64,000 nt of DNA from Komagataeibacter xylinus (GTDB taxonomy: Bacteria; Pseudomonadota; Alphaproteobacteria; Acetobacterales; Acetobacteraceae): assembly GCF_031081985.1 (NCBI RefSeq), contig NZ_JARWSK010000007.1, forward strand, positions 1 to 64,000, in the 5' to 3' direction. The position numbers were made by a program, and so were the translations under genes. Every line of letters begins with the position of its first letter. Within the stretch, counting starts at the first letter, position 1. Below the pieces are notes generated by a model. It ran no database searches, was not told the DNA's origin, and worked only from the letters and a program-made list of their open reading frames with translations. Positions 25,083-34,594 of this stretch are shown here, one piece after another.

Positions 25083-26816
25083 ATGCTGAAAGCGGCACAG
25101 GACATGGCATCCACAACGGGCGCGCAACTGGTTACGGAACTCCAGCAGATCGTGGGCAACCACCATGTGCTGACCGAGGATGGGGCGACCCTTCCTTACA
25201 GGCGGGGGTTCCGTTTTGGTGAGGGGCGCGCTCTTGCGGTCGTCATGCCCGGCTCGCTCGTGGAGCAGTGGCGCGTGTTGCAGGCCTGCGTGAAGGCAGG
25301 CGTGATCGTGATCATGCAGGCGGCCAATACCGGGCTGACCGGCGGCTCCACGCCCGATGGCAACACCTATGACCGTGATATCGTGATCGTGCACAGCATG
25401 CGCATGCGCACGATTCACCTCATTGGTGGCGGCAAGCAGGTGGTGTGCCTGCCCGGTGCCACGCTTGACCAGCTCGAGACCATGCTCAAGCCCATCGGGC
25501 GCGAGCCGCATTCGGTCATTGGCTCATCATGCATCGGCGCTTCGGTGTTTGGCGGGGTCAGCAACAATTCGGGTGGCGCGCTGGTGCGCCGTGGCCCGGC
25601 CTATACCGACATGGCGCTGTTCGCCCAGGTCTCGCCGCAGGGTGAGCTGCAACTCGTCAACCACCTTGGCATCGAACTCGGCGCCGACCCCGAGGAAATT
25701 CTCAAACGCGCGGAGGAAGGCAACTTCCCCGATGCCAGCATCAACTGGCAGGCTGGCCGCGGACATGATGATGGCTACGCCACCCATGTGCGCGACGTGA
25801 ACGCCGATACGCCCGCCCGCTTCAACGCCGACCTGCAGCGCCTGCACGAAGGGGCAGGCTGTGCGGGCAAGCTCGGCCTGTTTGCCGTGCGGCTTGACAC
25901 GTTCGAGGCGGAAAAGGACCCGGTCGTCTTCTACATGGGCACCAACCAGACCGATGTGCTTGAAGATGTGCGCCGGCATATCCTGTCGGAATTCAAGGAA
26001 CTGCCGATCGCAGGCGAATACCTGCACCGCGATGCGTTCAACGTTGCCGAGAAATACGGCAAGGACACCTTCGTCATCATCCGCATGATCGGCACCAGCC
26101 GCCTGCCCGCCATGTTCGCCATGAAAAATGCGTTCGACCGACTGGCCGATAAAATCGGGTTCCTGCCCAAGCATTTCAGCGACCGGTTCATGCAGTTCAT
26201 GAGCAACTTCTTTCCGCAGCACCTGCCCGCGCGCATGCGGGACTATCGCGACCGCTTCGAGCATCATCTCATGCTCAAGGTCAGCGCCTCGGGCGCGCAG
26301 GAGGCGCGTGACTTCCTCAAAAGCCATTTCGCCACGCATGAAGGCGAATTCTTCGAATGCACGCCCGATGAAGGGGCCAAGGCCTTCCTGCACCGCTTTG
26401 CAGCCGCGGGCGCTGCCGTGCGTTACCGCAATGTCCATACCGACACGACCGAAAACATCGTGGCGCTTGACGTGGCGCTGCGCCGTAACGACCGCGAGTG
26501 GTTCGAGGTGCTGCCCAAGGACATCGAGGACGAGATCATCGTCAAGCTGTACTACGGCCATTTCCTGTGCCACGTGATGCATCAGGATTACGTGGTGCGT
26601 AAGGGTTATGACTGTATCGCGCTCGAGCACCGCATGCTGCCTGGCCTGGACAGGCGCGGCGCGCGCTATCCGGCGGAGCATAATTTCGGTCATCTCTATC
26701 AGGCGCCCGAGGACGTGCTGGCCCATTACCGCCAGCTTGATCCGTGCAACTGTTTCAACCCCGGCATTGGTCAGGCGACCAAGCGCCGGAACTGGGTTGC
26801 CGAAAGCGTAGGGTAA
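25083..26816 (+). CDS. dld: quinone-dependent D-lactate dehydrogenase
   Basis: A 577-aa membrane-associated FAD enzyme oxidising D-lactate to pyruvate and passing electrons to ubiquinone. The FAD-binding part (about residues 30-260) contains QAANTGLTGGSTP and a GSSCIGASVFGGVSNNSGGA segment. A C-terminal lactate dehydrogenase membrane-binding domain follows, with HNFGHLYQAPEDVLAHYRQ and CNCFNPGIG. The ATG at 25083 is chosen because GAGGAAAAG lies about 9 bases upstream; the in-frame ATG at 25062 has no usable site. It directly precedes pdc, and its product pyruvate is the substrate of both pdc and alsS. Confidence 0.93.
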   Translation: MLKAAQDMASTTGAQLVTELQQIVGNHHVLTEDGATLPYRRGFRFGEGRALAVVMPGSLVEQWRVLQACVKAGVIVIMQAANTGLTGGSTPDGNTYDRDIVIVHSMRMRTIHLIGGGKQVVCLPGATLDQLETMLKPIGREPHSVIGSSCIGASVFGGVSNNSGGALVRRGPAYTDMALFAQVSPQGELQLVNHLGIELGADPEEILKRAEEGNFPDASINWQAGRGHDDGYATHVRDVNADTPARFNADLQRLHEGAGCAGKLGLFAVRLDTFEAEKDPVVFYMGTNQTDVLEDVRRHILSEFKELPIAGEYLHRDAFNVAEKYGKDTFVIIRMIGTSRLPAMFAMKNAFDRLADKIGFLPKHFSDRFMQFMSNFFPQHLPARMRDYRDRFEHHLMLKVSASGAQEARDFLKSHFATHEGEFFECTPDEGAKAFLHRFAAAGAAVRYRNVHTDTTENIVALDVALRRNDREWFEVLPKDIEDEIIVKLYYGHFLCHVMHQDYVVRKGYDCIALEHRMLPGLDRRGARYPAEHNFGHLYQAPEDVLAHYRQLDPCNCFNPGIGQATKRRNWVAESVG

Positions 26817-26945
26817 GGCGCGAACAGCCTTACCATGCTTTTGGCATGATGGCCCGGCTGCGGGCCATTCATGTGGATCCTCCCCCCGATGGGGGAGGGG
26901 CGCGGCCTGCCGCGCCCGCCACGCAAGGGAAGGAAAGTTGTCATA

Positions 26946-28640
26946 ATGACATATACAGTTGGCCATTACCTTGGTGAACGCCTGGCGCAGATCGGGCTCA
27001 AGGATCATTTCGCGGTTGCGGGTGACTACAACCTCGTCCTGCTCGACCAGCTTCTTGAAATCGAGGGTCTGCGCCAGGTCTATTGCTGTAACGAACTGAA
27101 CTGCGGCTTCAGCGCCGAAGGCTATGCCCGCGCCAATGGGGCGGGTGCTGCGGTTGTCACCTTCAGCGTGGGCGCTCTGTCAGCACTCAACGCCATTGGC
27201 GGCGCTTATGCGGAGAACCTGCCGGTCATCCTGATTTCGGGCGCGCCCAATTCAAACGACCACGGCAGCGGGCATATCCTGCACCACACCACCGGCACGC
27301 CGGATTATGGCTACCAGCTTGAAATTGCAAAGCGCCTGACCTGTGCGGCGGTGTCCATCACCGCGGCCGAGCATGCGCCGGTGCAGATCGACCACGCCAT
27401 CCGCACGGCGCTGCGCGAGAAGAAGCCCGCCTATATCGAGATTGCGTGTAACGTTGCCTCCCAGCCCTGCTCGCGCCCCGGCCCGGTCAGCGCCATCCTG
27501 GCCGATGTGCCGTCCGACCCCGCCACGTTGAAAGTGGCAGTTGATGCGCTGGCCCGTTTCCTTGATGCCCGCAAGAAGCCTATCATTCTGGTTGGCAGCC
27601 GCCTGCGGGCCGCGGGCTGCGAGGAAGCGGCCATCCGCCTGGCCGATGCGCTGGGCTGCGCCGTGGTGAGCATGGCGGCGGCCAAGAGCTTCTTCCACGA
27701 GGATCATCCGGCCTATGCCGGCACCTACTGGGGCGATGTGAGCAGCCCCGGCGCGCAGCAGATCTTTGACTGGGCGGATGGCGTGCTGTGCCTGACCCCG
27801 GTGTTCAATGACTACTCCACCGTTGGCTGGACCGCGTGGCCCAAGGGCGACAACGTGGCGCTGATGGAGGCGCGGCATATCGAGGCGGCAGGCACCACCT
27901 ATGATGGCGTGCATCTGCGCGACGTGATCGATGCGCTGATCGCCCGCATCAAGGGCCAGCCCAAAAAGGATGCGACGCTGGTTGAATACAACCGCATCAA
28001 GACCCCCGTGGCCCCGATGGTACCTGCCGCCCCCGATGCCCCGCTGGTGCGCGCCGAGATGGCGCGCCAGATCCAGGCGCTGCTGACATCGAACACCTCG
28101 GTCATCGCCGAGACGGGCGATTCGTGGTTCAACGCCATGCAGATGAAGCTGCCGCGTGGCGCGCGCGTGGAACTGGAGATGCAGTGGGGCCATATCGGCT
28201 GGTCCGTGCCCGCCACCTTCGGTTACGCCGTGGCCGAGCCGGAGCGGCGCATCATCGCCATGATCGGCGATGGTTCCTTCCAGTTGACCGCGCAGGAAGT
28301 GGCCCAGATGGTGCGGCTCAAGCTGCCGGTCATCATCTTCCTGGTCAATAACCGCGGCTACACCATCGAAGTCCAGATTCATGACGGCCCTTACAACAAC
28401 GTCAAGAACTGGGATTATGCCGGGCTGATGAAGGTGTTCAACGCCGAGGACGGCCACGGACTGGGCTTCCGCGCCACCACGGGTGCGGAGATGGAAAAGG
28501 CGATTGCCGCAGCCCTCGCCAACAAGGAAGGCCCGACCCTGATCGAATGCCAGATCGACCGTGATGACTGCACGAGCGACCTGATCTCGTGGGGGCGGCG
28601 CGTTGCGGCTGCCAATGCCCGGCCGCCTGCCGCGCGCTGA
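26946..28640 (+). CDS. pdc: pyruvate decarboxylase
   Basis: A 564-aa thiamine-diphosphate enzyme converting pyruvate to acetaldehyde and CO2. Catalytic Glu50 is in [18 protein letters not shown], the paired His113-His114 in HILHHTTG, and the TPP-Mg motif is [11 protein letters not shown] with VNNRGYTIE. Bacterial PDC is rare and characteristic of Zymomonas and acetic acid bacteria, where acetaldehyde is then oxidised to acetate. The ATG at 26946 matches the family N-terminus [20 protein letters not shown]. It is separated from dld by 129 bp and followed by a hairpin terminator. Confidence 0.95.
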   Translation: MTYTVGHYLGERLAQIGLKDHFAVAGDYNLVLLDQLLEIEGLRQVYCCNELNCGFSAEGYARANGAGAAVVTFSVGALSALNAIGGAYAENLPVILISGAPNSNDHGSGHILHHTTGTPDYGYQLEIAKRLTCAAVSITAAEHAPVQIDHAIRTALREKKPAYIEIACNVASQPCSRPGPVSAILADVPSDPATLKVAVDALARFLDARKKPIILVGSRLRAAGCEEAAIRLADALGCAVVSMAAAKSFFHEDHPAYAGTYWGDVSSPGAQQIFDWADGVLCLTPVFNDYSTVGWTAWPKGDNVALMEARHIEAAGTTYDGVHLRDVIDALIARIKGQPKKDATLVEYNRIKTPVAPMVPAAPDAPLVRAEMARQIQALLTSNTSVIAETGDSWFNAMQMKLPRGARVELEMQWGHIGWSVPATFGYAVAEPERRIIAMIGDGSFQLTAQEVAQMVRLKLPVIIFLVNNRGYTIEVQIHDGPYNNVKNWDYAGLMKVFNAEDGHGLGFRATTGAEMEKAIAAALANKEGPTLIECQIDRDDCTSDLISWGRRVAAANARPPAAR

Positions 28641-28669
28641 AACATGCACGCCGTCATGGCCTGAAAGCG

Positions 28670-28696
28670 GGGGGTGCCTACGGGCGCCCCCTTGCT
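28670..28696 (+). terminator. hairpin terminator after pdc
   Basis: GGGGGTGCC (28670-28678) pairs with GGCGCCCCC (28683-28691) with one wobble, then TTGCT. The T run is weak. Confidence 0.45.
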
Positions 28697-28733
28697 GTAT
28701 GGGCCATGCATCAACTGCAAAAGGATGGCTGAC

Positions 28734-29165
28734 ATGACCGGACAGACCGGCCCGCGCGTGGGCTGTGGCGCTGCCATTATTGATGGGGAAGGGCGCATCC
28801 TGCTGCTCAGGCGCCTGCGTCCGCCGCAGGCGGGGTGCTGGGGCCTGCCCGGCGGCAAGGTGGATGCAAACGAGACGACCTGCCAGGCAATGGCCCGCGA
28901 AATTGAGGAGGAAGTGGGGTTGCGTGTAGAGGCCCCGGAATTTTTATGCCTGGTGGAGGAACGCGACACCACGGCGGGGCATTTCTGGGTTTCCCCGGTT
29001 TATCTGGTTACGTCCTGGCAGGGTGAGCCGCGGCTGATGGAGCCGGACAAACATGAGGGGCCGCGCTGGTTCGCGCGCGATGCCCTGCCGGAAAACCTGA
29101 CAACCCCCACCCGTTACGCGGTGGAGGAACTGGCACTTCGGGCAACCCTGAATTGTAAAAAATGA
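28734..29165 (+). CDS. Nudix hydrolase
   Basis: A 143-aa hydrolase of nucleoside diphosphates linked to another moiety. The Nudix box is perfect (GX5EX7REUXEEXGU): GGKVDANETTCQAMA followed by REIEEEVGL, with the metal-binding glutamates present. The preceding LLLRRLRPPQAGCWGLPGG matches MutT-like and ADP-sugar hydrolases; the substrate cannot be read. The ATG at 28734 has AAAGGA about 9 bases upstream; ATG 28725 is too close to it. It lies downstream of pdc and may be expressed separately. Confidence 0.88.
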   Translation: MTGQTGPRVGCGAAIIDGEGRILLLRRLRPPQAGCWGLPGGKVDANETTCQAMAREIEEEVGLRVEAPEFLCLVEERDTTAGHFWVSPVYLVTSWQGEPRLMEPDKHEGPRWFARDALPENLTTPTRYAVEELALRATLNCKK

Positions 29166-29223
29166 CAAAGTTTGATTTTTGTCGTGGTTGCCGGGCGCTA
29201 TTCGGTCTCAGATAGGCGAAGGA

Positions 29224-29409
29224 TCAGGACGGATCGGTTGCCGTGTCGAGCGTGCGGGCATAATCGAGCAGCGCGCGGCGGTGGCGGGCATGGATCATCC
29301 GTGTGGTCAGGGACCGGGTCGGGATTTCATCCGTGACTAACGGCAGGGCACCGGCTGCGATGGGCGAAGCTGCGGCAGACGGGGCGATCGTATCAACTGC
29401 AGGGGTCAT
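29224..29409 (-). CDS. small hypothetical protein
   Basis: A possible 61-aa protein beginning MTPAVDTIAP, with an Ala/Pro-rich first half and a basic, helical second half (RMIHARHRRALLDYARTLD). No family recognised. The start at 29409 has GGAAA upstream; a TTG at 29433 would lengthen it by eight codons. It is convergent with the Nudix gene. The support is only the open frame and plausible amino-acid composition. Confidence 0.45.
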   Translation of the reverse strand: MTPAVDTIAPSAAASPIAAGALPLVTDEIPTRSLTTRMIHARHRRALLDYARTLDTATDPS

Positions 29410-29755
29410 TGCTGTTTTTCCGTTATGTGCCAAGGACAGGACAAGCTCCGGTAAGTCGGATTATTAACCGAACGACACATTACCTAATTTTCATACATGT
29501 CAGAATTGAGGCATAAAAGACATACTGATCCGAAAAGCTCGTTTTTTCGTTCACATTTAATTTATCATATGAAACTCAGGAATAGGACCACGTTCCTCTG
29601 GAACCTTTCCGAAAAGTAATCTGGGCGCTTTATCGACCCGCAGGAATTAAAAAATTATCTAAATTTTGTCGTCTGGCCAAAAAAACGGGCAGTGCATCCT
29701 GATCCTCCGGGGCTGTTTGGAAAACCAGCCCGGAAAATATCTTAGGAATCATAAG
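29410..29755. other. AT-rich intergenic stretch
   Basis: About 345 bases of low-GC sequence with no convincing gene. It holds the promoter region of the small leftward gene, a short hairpin (GGGCTG / CAGCCC near 29710-29733) and then repeat copy D. Base composition contrasts with the GC-rich neighbours. Confidence 0.6.
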
Positions 29756-29814
29756 GAAGTTTTAGGTGAAGCTTTTTTCAAAAAGCGGGCACCCGGAAAC
29801 TTTTATCATTTTTA
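29756..29814 (-). repeat. nested-palindrome intergenic element, copy D (truncated, inverted)
   Basis: Reads GAAGTTTTAGGTGAAGCTTT onward and ends with CCCGGAAACTTTT. It keeps the hairpin 2 side and both outer ends but lacks hairpin 1. It lies 26 bases from the stop of the leftward phosphotransferase gene. Confidence 0.7.
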
Positions 29815-29839
29815 TCAATGCGTTGTTTCAAACTGTGTC

Positions 29840-30823
29840 TCAGCCGATATGGCGCAGGAGTCGCCCGTCCTTCCATGCCTGGCACAGGGCGAATGTGCGC
29901 CCGGTCCAGTCCCGGCCAAGGCTGCGTACCTGTTGGGTCTGGGCGTGGGTGCCGGTCCACGCCAGAAGCTGGATGCGGCGCTGGATGACGAGGGCTGGCA
30001 GAATATCGAGGTCAGCCTGCGTCAGCGCGCCCGTGGTGCCATAACCACTCAGCCAGTGGTCAACCCAGCGCGGGGCCTGCGGATGGTCTTCGTAAAAACT
30101 CAGCGCTGCCGCCAGGTCCTGCATGAACCAACTGATGCCGCAGTCATCAAAATCAATCAGGCGGGTATGCGTGCCGCTGATCAGCAGGTTGGCCAGCCGC
30201 AGGTCGGCATGGATCAGCCCGAATCGTGCAGGCCCGGTGCCATACTCCGCCAGTTGCGCCGCAACCGTGCGCAGGCAGCCTGCAATCAGGTCGCGCCCGG
30301 CATCGGTCATGCCCGGCGCGTCGGGCCACCGGCCCCACAGGGCATCGGGGCCGGTCATGGTGGCAGGGGTCCAGACCTTGCGGGTGAAGCCGGGCGGGCG
30401 CTGCCACTGTCGGCTATGGGCATGCAGGCGGGCCGTTACGCCCCCCAGCCGGGCGAAGGCGGCGGGATCGACATCGGTGGTGGGTTCGGTGCCCTCCATC
30501 CAGTCAAACAGCACGGCATGGCGGGATATGCCATCAGCACCACAAAGGGTGCGGATGCGCCCGCCATCACGGCCGGGCCGGGGCCGGGGTACGTCCAGCC
30601 CGGTTGCATGCAGGGCATCGAGCCAGGCCAGTTCGCTGCCAATCTCGGCGGCGGTATGATAGCCGGGCCGGTGCAGGCGCAGCACATGGCGCGGGCCGGA
30701 TGGGGTGTCGATGCGAAAGACGACGTTTTCTGAAATGGAAAGCAGGCTGGGCTGCGCATCACGCAGCGGGTACTCGGCCAGCGCTGCGTGGGCCAGCCGG
30801 TAAAGGGGGGCGGGATCGGTCAT
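29840..30823 (-). CDS. aminoglycoside phosphotransferase/ThrB-like kinase
   Basis: A 327-aa member of the APH/choline kinase/SrkA fold family. Kinase signatures are HADLRLANLLI (catalytic loop, HxDxxxxN) and LIDFDDCG (metal-binding Asp). The N-terminal ENVVFRIDTPSGPRHVLRLHRPGYHT segment carries the nucleotide-binding strand. The substrate is unknown: family members phosphorylate homoserine, choline, methylthioribose or protein Ser/Thr. It lies 45 bp downstream of the OprB porin gene on the same strand, so readthrough is possible. Confidence 0.82.
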   Translation of the reverse strand: MTDPAPLYRLAHAALAEYPLRDAQPSLLSISENVVFRIDTPSGPRHVLRLHRPGYHTAAEIGSELAWLDALHATGLDVPRPRPGRDGGRIRTLCGADGISRHAVLFDWMEGTEPTTDVDPAAFARLGGVTARLHAHSRQWQRPPGFTRKVWTPATMTGPDALWGRWPDAPGMTDAGRDLIAGCLRTVAAQLAEYGTGPARFGLIHADLRLANLLISGTHTRLIDFDDCGISWFMQDLAAALSFYEDHPQAPRWVDHWLSGYGTTGALTQADLDILPALVIQRRIQLLAWTGTHAQTQQVRSLGRDWTGRTFALCQAWKDGRLLRHIG

Positions 30824-30868
30824 GATCCCTCCCCCATACCGCCTGGGCGCGTATTGATGAAGGCCGGG

Positions 30869-32350
30869 TTAGAGAATGCAGTTGAACTGCAGGCCCATCA
30901 CCGCCGCATCATGATAGGTGGTGGTGCCGCCGGGGCGGTTGATATACTGGAAATCCGGCTGGAAGCTCATGCCGCGCGCGGTATGGATGTTGTAGAAAAC
31001 TTCATACACATCCTCATGCGTCTGGATGCCCCAGGTCTTGCCCCACTGGTTGGTCAGGTAAGGCGTGCCCGCCAGCACCGAGGACTCCTGCTGCAGCACC
31101 GAGGCGCGGCTCATCTCGAAATAATGGAACATGGCGCCCACCGTATCGAGCGGGCGGCCCCATGCGGCGCCCGTTTCCACCATGCCGGCCCAGGCGTGGT
31201 ATTTCATCGCCGAGACCTTGCCCGATGTATACATGAAGCCCGAAAGCGCGATCAGGCCGTTGGTCGGGCCCTTGCCGTTGCGGATGAACATCTGGTCGGC
31301 CTGGAACCACGCGGTGCTGACGCCTGACTGCTTGCGGAAGGGCTGGCCCGTCAGCACGGCGGAGTTGCCGTTGATGTCGGAATACAGGTCGTTGTACTGC
31401 GAGTTGTCATAGCCATAGCCCGCCTTGTAGTGACCGGCGAGGTGATTTTTGCCGAATTCCGGCAGCCAGCCGAATTCCACCGGGGTGGAGAACTTGCCCA
31501 GCCCGCTCTGCGCCCAGGCCCAGCCCGAGATGCCACCGTTATAGGAATGTGGGGACACGGCAAACATCGAGGCCATGATGTAGGTATCGACCGTGGGCAT
31601 GACGCGCATCACCACGCCAAGGTTGCCCGATGGCCAGTCGCGCCCGCCCGGCACGTATTTGCCCGGCGCGGGATTGCCGCAGATCGACACGTTCATGAAG
31701 TCACAGAACAGGGGGGAGGCGGCAAAGAAGCTGCCCACCGGAATCCAGCCCGCGCTGATGTCGAGCCGGTTATGGAACAGTGACTGTTCGGCATACATGT
31801 ACACAAGGTGGGCAACCACGTTACCACGCGCACCGTAGATCTGCTGCACGCCACCAAGCGAATCGTGGATGTTGTCCGTGCTTTCGTTCCGGCCATGACC
31901 ATTCACGATCATGGTATGGGTCCAGAAATTCTTGGGCGCGCCAGCCAGCTTGTGCCAGTCGATATCGATTTCCACGCCGACCTGGCCCGCATCGGTCACG
32001 CCTTTCTGCGCGCCACCGTGAAAGTTGCCTGCCAGTTCCTCATGCACGTCGGCCTCGATATGCACGCCGTGCTTCTGCAGATAGGGCTGAATCCCGGCCC
32101 AGTCGCCAAAAAAATGCTGGTTGCCGTAGGGTGCGCTGTAGAATAGCCCCGGATCCTGCACCGTCGCATTACGGCGCGCGTTGATGTTGAGGCTCGGCTG
32201 TGCGCCAACCACGCCCTGGCCTTCCCCCGGAATGGCCTGTGCCCAGGCACCGCCTTCGCCACAGGTGAAAAAAGCAAGAAGAAACAGGGGGAGCAGCGCA
32301 AAAGAGCGGATAAATGTTCGGGTCATTCGCATATCGGTAGCATATTTCAT
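30869..32350 (-). CDS. OprB-family carbohydrate porin
   Basis: A 493-aa outer-membrane beta-barrel of the OprB family, which lets sugars cross the outer membrane. It has a signal sequence (FALLPLFLLAFF, cleavage near AWAQA). The mature protein starts with a long polar segment and then family-typical strands such as GDWAGIQPYLQKHGVHIEAD and NIHTARGMSFQPDFQYI. It ends with hydrophobic LQFNCIL rather than a terminal Phe. Several in-frame ATGs exist (32401, 32350, 32332, 32326); 32350 is a compromise with AAGG upstream. Its AT-rich promoter region contains the palindrome at 32467-32497. Confidence 0.88.
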   Translation of the reverse strand: MKYATDMRMTRTFIRSFALLPLFLLAFFTCGEGGAWAQAIPGEGQGVVGAQPSLNINARRNATVQDPGLFYSAPYGNQHFFGDWAGIQPYLQKHGVHIEADVHEELAGNFHGGAQKGVTDAGQVGVEIDIDWHKLAGAPKNFWTHTMIVNGHGRNESTDNIHDSLGGVQQIYGARGNVVAHLVYMYAEQSLFHNRLDISAGWIPVGSFFAASPLFCDFMNVSICGNPAPGKYVPGGRDWPSGNLGVVMRVMPTVDTYIMASMFAVSPHSYNGGISGWAWAQSGLGKFSTPVEFGWLPEFGKNHLAGHYKAGYGYDNSQYNDLYSDINGNSAVLTGQPFRKQSGVSTAWFQADQMFIRNGKGPTNGLIALSGFMYTSGKVSAMKYHAWAGMVETGAAWGRPLDTVGAMFHYFEMSRASVLQQESSVLAGTPYLTNQWGKTWGIQTHEDVYEVFYNIHTARGMSFQPDFQYINRPGGTTTYHDAAVMGLQFNCIL

Positions 32351-32466
32351 GCCGAATTTAAACCTTGGCAGGGGAATTGTATAAGAACTAATGTTTTGCA
32401 AAATATTGGTAAAGATATTTTTTTTGTTATATCAATAGATTTATATAAAATGTTACTATTCCTGAC

Positions 32467-32497
32467 GATGTTTTTTTGTGCAATGCACAAATACATC
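32467..32497. promoter_or_regulatory. palindrome in the oprB-moaB promoter region
   Basis: TTTGTGCA-A-TGCACAAA (32475-32491) is a perfect 17-base palindrome, and outer GATGT/ACATC arms extend it. It lies about 120 bases upstream of the porin start and about 120 bases upstream of the divergent moaB start, so it is a candidate operator for either gene, or a hairpin in the porin leader. Confidence 0.5.
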
Positions 32498-32611
32498 AGA
32501 TTTTTGTGTTTGTTCTCACATATTACTCATTTGCCCTGCCCGGGCCAATGATAGCGTACTCCGCCCGGCCGCCCGTTGACGCAACCCCGTTGGAATGCTG
32601 AACATGGCCCC

Positions 32612-33163
32612 ATGTCACGCCTTGATATGAAAAAACCTTTCCTGCCCGTTCGCATCGCCGTGCTCACGGTATCCGATACCCGCACGCCTCAAACCGACAG
32701 GTCGGGCGATATACTGGCAACCCGCATTGCCACGGCGGGCCATGAAGTGGCCGCGCGCGCCATCGTGCCCGATGATGCGGACCAGCTTGCGGCTACGCTG
32801 TCGGGCTGGATTGCCGACCCGCAGGTCGATGTCGTCATCTCCACCGGGGGCACGGGCGTTACCGGGCGTGACGTTACGCCGGAAGCCTTTGAGCGGGTGA
32901 TCGACAAGCGCATCGAAGGGTTTGGCGAACTGTTCCGCATGCTGTCGTACCAGAAGATCGGCACATCCACCATCCAGTCCCGCGCCCTCGCAGGCGTTGC
33001 GGGGGGCACCTACCTGTTCGCCCTGCCCGGGTCGACCGGCGCGGTGAAGGACGGGTGGGATGACATTCTGGTCTGGCAACTCGATAGCCGTCATGTGCCC
33101 TGCAATTTTGTTGAGCTCATGCCCCGCCTGCGTGAGCATCTGCCCCCCGGCGATGAGGACTGA
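32612..33163 (+). CDS. moaB: molybdenum cofactor biosynthesis protein B
   Basis: A 183-aa MoaB/MogA-type protein that adenylylates molybdopterin before molybdenum insertion. Diagnostic motifs are [17 protein letters not shown], the [16 protein letters not shown] loop and the [15 protein letters not shown] segment near the C-terminus. The ATG at 32612 is chosen by family length; ribosome-binding evidence is weak, and ATG 32627 is possible. It is divergent from the porin gene. Molybdenum enzymes are common in acetic acid bacteria, but none is encoded in this window. Confidence 0.9.
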   Translation: MSRLDMKKPFLPVRIAVLTVSDTRTPQTDRSGDILATRIATAGHEVAARAIVPDDADQLAATLSGWIADPQVDVVISTGGTGVTGRDVTPEAFERVIDKRIEGFGELFRMLSYQKIGTSTIQSRALAGVAGGTYLFALPGSTGAVKDGWDDILVWQLDSRHVPCNFVELMPRLREHLPPGDED

Positions 33164-33252
33164 GGCGAAGTAAAAGGATAACGGTTTGTAAGCGTCGCCT
33201 CCGTGCACGAAGGCGGCATCAATCACGGTGAAGCAGGTCAGGGAGAACAGGC

Positions 33253-33834
33253 ATGACAGGCACGAAAAGACTGCTGTTGCTGGCAGGTGACTATATCGAG
33301 GATTACGAGATCATGGTGCCCTACCAGGCCCTGACCATGCTCGGCTACACGGTCGACACGGTCTGCCCCGGCAAGAAAAAGGGCGACTACGTGCTGACCG
33401 CCATCCATGATTTCGAGGGTGCGCAGACCTATAGCGAGAAGCCGGGCCACCGCTTCGTGCTTAATGCTGATTTTGAGTCCATCAACCACGCCGACTACGC
33501 AGGCCTGATCCTGCCCGGTGGTCGCGCGCCGGAATATCTGCGACTCGATGCGCGGGTGATAACACTCGTCCGCGCCTTTGCCGATCGCCCTCTGGCCGCG
33601 ATCTGCCATGCCGCCCAGCTTCTGGCTGCGGCCCGTGTCATTTCAGGCAGGCGGGTTTCCGCCTATCCCGCCTGCCGCCCCGATGTGGAACTGGCGGGCG
33701 GCGTTTATGCCGATATTGCCATAGATGCTGCCGTGACCGATGGGATGCTGGTCACCGCACCCGCATGGCCCGCGCACCCGGCGTGGCTTGCGCAGTTCAT
33801 TGCCGTGCTGGGCGCGAAGGTTACGCTTGGCTAA
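33253..33834 (+). CDS. DJ-1/PfpI-family protein
   Basis: A 193-aa class I glutamine amidotransferase-like protein. The nucleophile elbow [10 protein letters not shown] places the reactive Cys118, preceded by [14 protein letters not shown], which supplies the conserved acidic/backbone elements. Members act as glyoxalase III, deglycases or stress-related chaperones; the exact activity is not readable. It begins 89 bp after moaB with AGGGAGAA upstream of the ATG. It is convergent with folE across repeat copy E. Confidence 0.88.
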   Translation: MTGTKRLLLLAGDYIEDYEIMVPYQALTMLGYTVDTVCPGKKKGDYVLTAIHDFEGAQTYSEKPGHRFVLNADFESINHADYAGLILPGGRAPEYLRLDARVITLVRAFADRPLAAICHAAQLLAAARVISGRRVSAYPACRPDVELAGGVYADIAIDAAVTDGMLVTAPAWPAHPAWLAQFIAVLGAKVTLG

Positions 33835-33842
33835 AAGCGGAT

Positions 33843-33923
33843 AGAAGTTTTTGGGCGCCGCCTTTTTTTTAAAGGCGGCGTTATTTTCAAAGCTTTTGAA
33901 AAAAGCTTCACCAAAAACTTTTC
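33843..33923 (+). repeat. nested-palindrome intergenic element, copy E (full length)
   Basis: The ends AGAAGTTTTTGGGCG and CACCAAAAACTTTT enclose GCCGCCTTTTT / AAAGGCGGC and AAAGCTTTTGA / AAAAAGCTT. It starts 8 bases after the DJ-1-family stop and ends 7 bases before the folE stop, filling the gap between two convergent genes. Confidence 0.9.
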
Positions 33924-33930
33924 ACTGTAT

Positions 33931-34536
33931 TCAGATTCCCGCGCTGCTCATGGCCGGGCGGTTGAGAATGGACAGGAATTCCCGCCGCGTGTCGGAGTTG
34001 GTGCGGAACGTGCCAAGCATGCGGCTGGTCACCATCGACACACCGGGGCGGTGCACGCCGCGTGTGGTCATGCACTGGTGCGCCGCCTCGATCACCACGC
34101 CCACGCCATAGGGCTGGAGTTCTTCATTGATGGTGTTGGCGATCTGTGCGGTCAGGCGTTCCTGGATCTGGAAGCGCCGCGCATAGGCATCGACCACGCG
34201 GGCCAGTTTGGAAATGCCAACCACCCGCTTGCGCGGCAGGTAGGCCACGTGGGCCACGCCAATGATGGGCACCATGTGGTGCTCGCAATGGCTCTCCACG
34301 CGGATATCGCGCAGCAGCACCATCTCGTCATAATCATCCACCTCGGAGAAGGTGCGGCGCAGCATGTCCACCGGGTCTTCGGCATAGCCTGCGAAGAATT
34401 CACCATAGGATTTGATCACGCGGGTTGGCGTGTCGCGCAGGCCTTCGCGGTCGGGGTCTTCGCCCGCCCAGCGCAGCAGGGTGCGCACGGCTTCTTCTGC
34501 TTCCGTGCGGGTGGGGCGGGAATCGATGGGGGTCAT
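33931..34536 (-). CDS. folE: GTP cyclohydrolase I
   Basis: A 201-aa enzyme that converts GTP to 7,8-dihydroneopterin triphosphate, the first step of tetrahydrofolate synthesis. Zinc-binding Cys84 and His87 are in [11 protein letters not shown], with the third ligand Cys in HQCMTTRGV. The [26 protein letters not shown] and [11 protein letters not shown] segments are hallmarks. It lies 58 bp downstream of apaG and is probably in one unit with metZ and apaG, linking folate-dependent one-carbon supply with methionine synthesis. Confidence 0.96.
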   Translation of the reverse strand: MTPIDSRPTRTEAEEAVRTLLRWAGEDPDREGLRDTPTRVIKSYGEFFAGYAEDPVDMLRRTFSEVDDYDEMVLLRDIRVESHCEHHMVPIIGVAHVAYLPRKRVVGISKLARVVDAYARRFQIQERLTAQIANTINEELQPYGVGVVIEAAHQCMTTRGVHRPGVSMVTSRMLGTFRTNSDTRREFLSILNRPAMSSAGI

Positions 34537-34594
34537 GCTGTGGGTTCTTGTTGCAGGGGACTGCCCGGCAGGGACAGGCCACGGAAGGAAAAAC

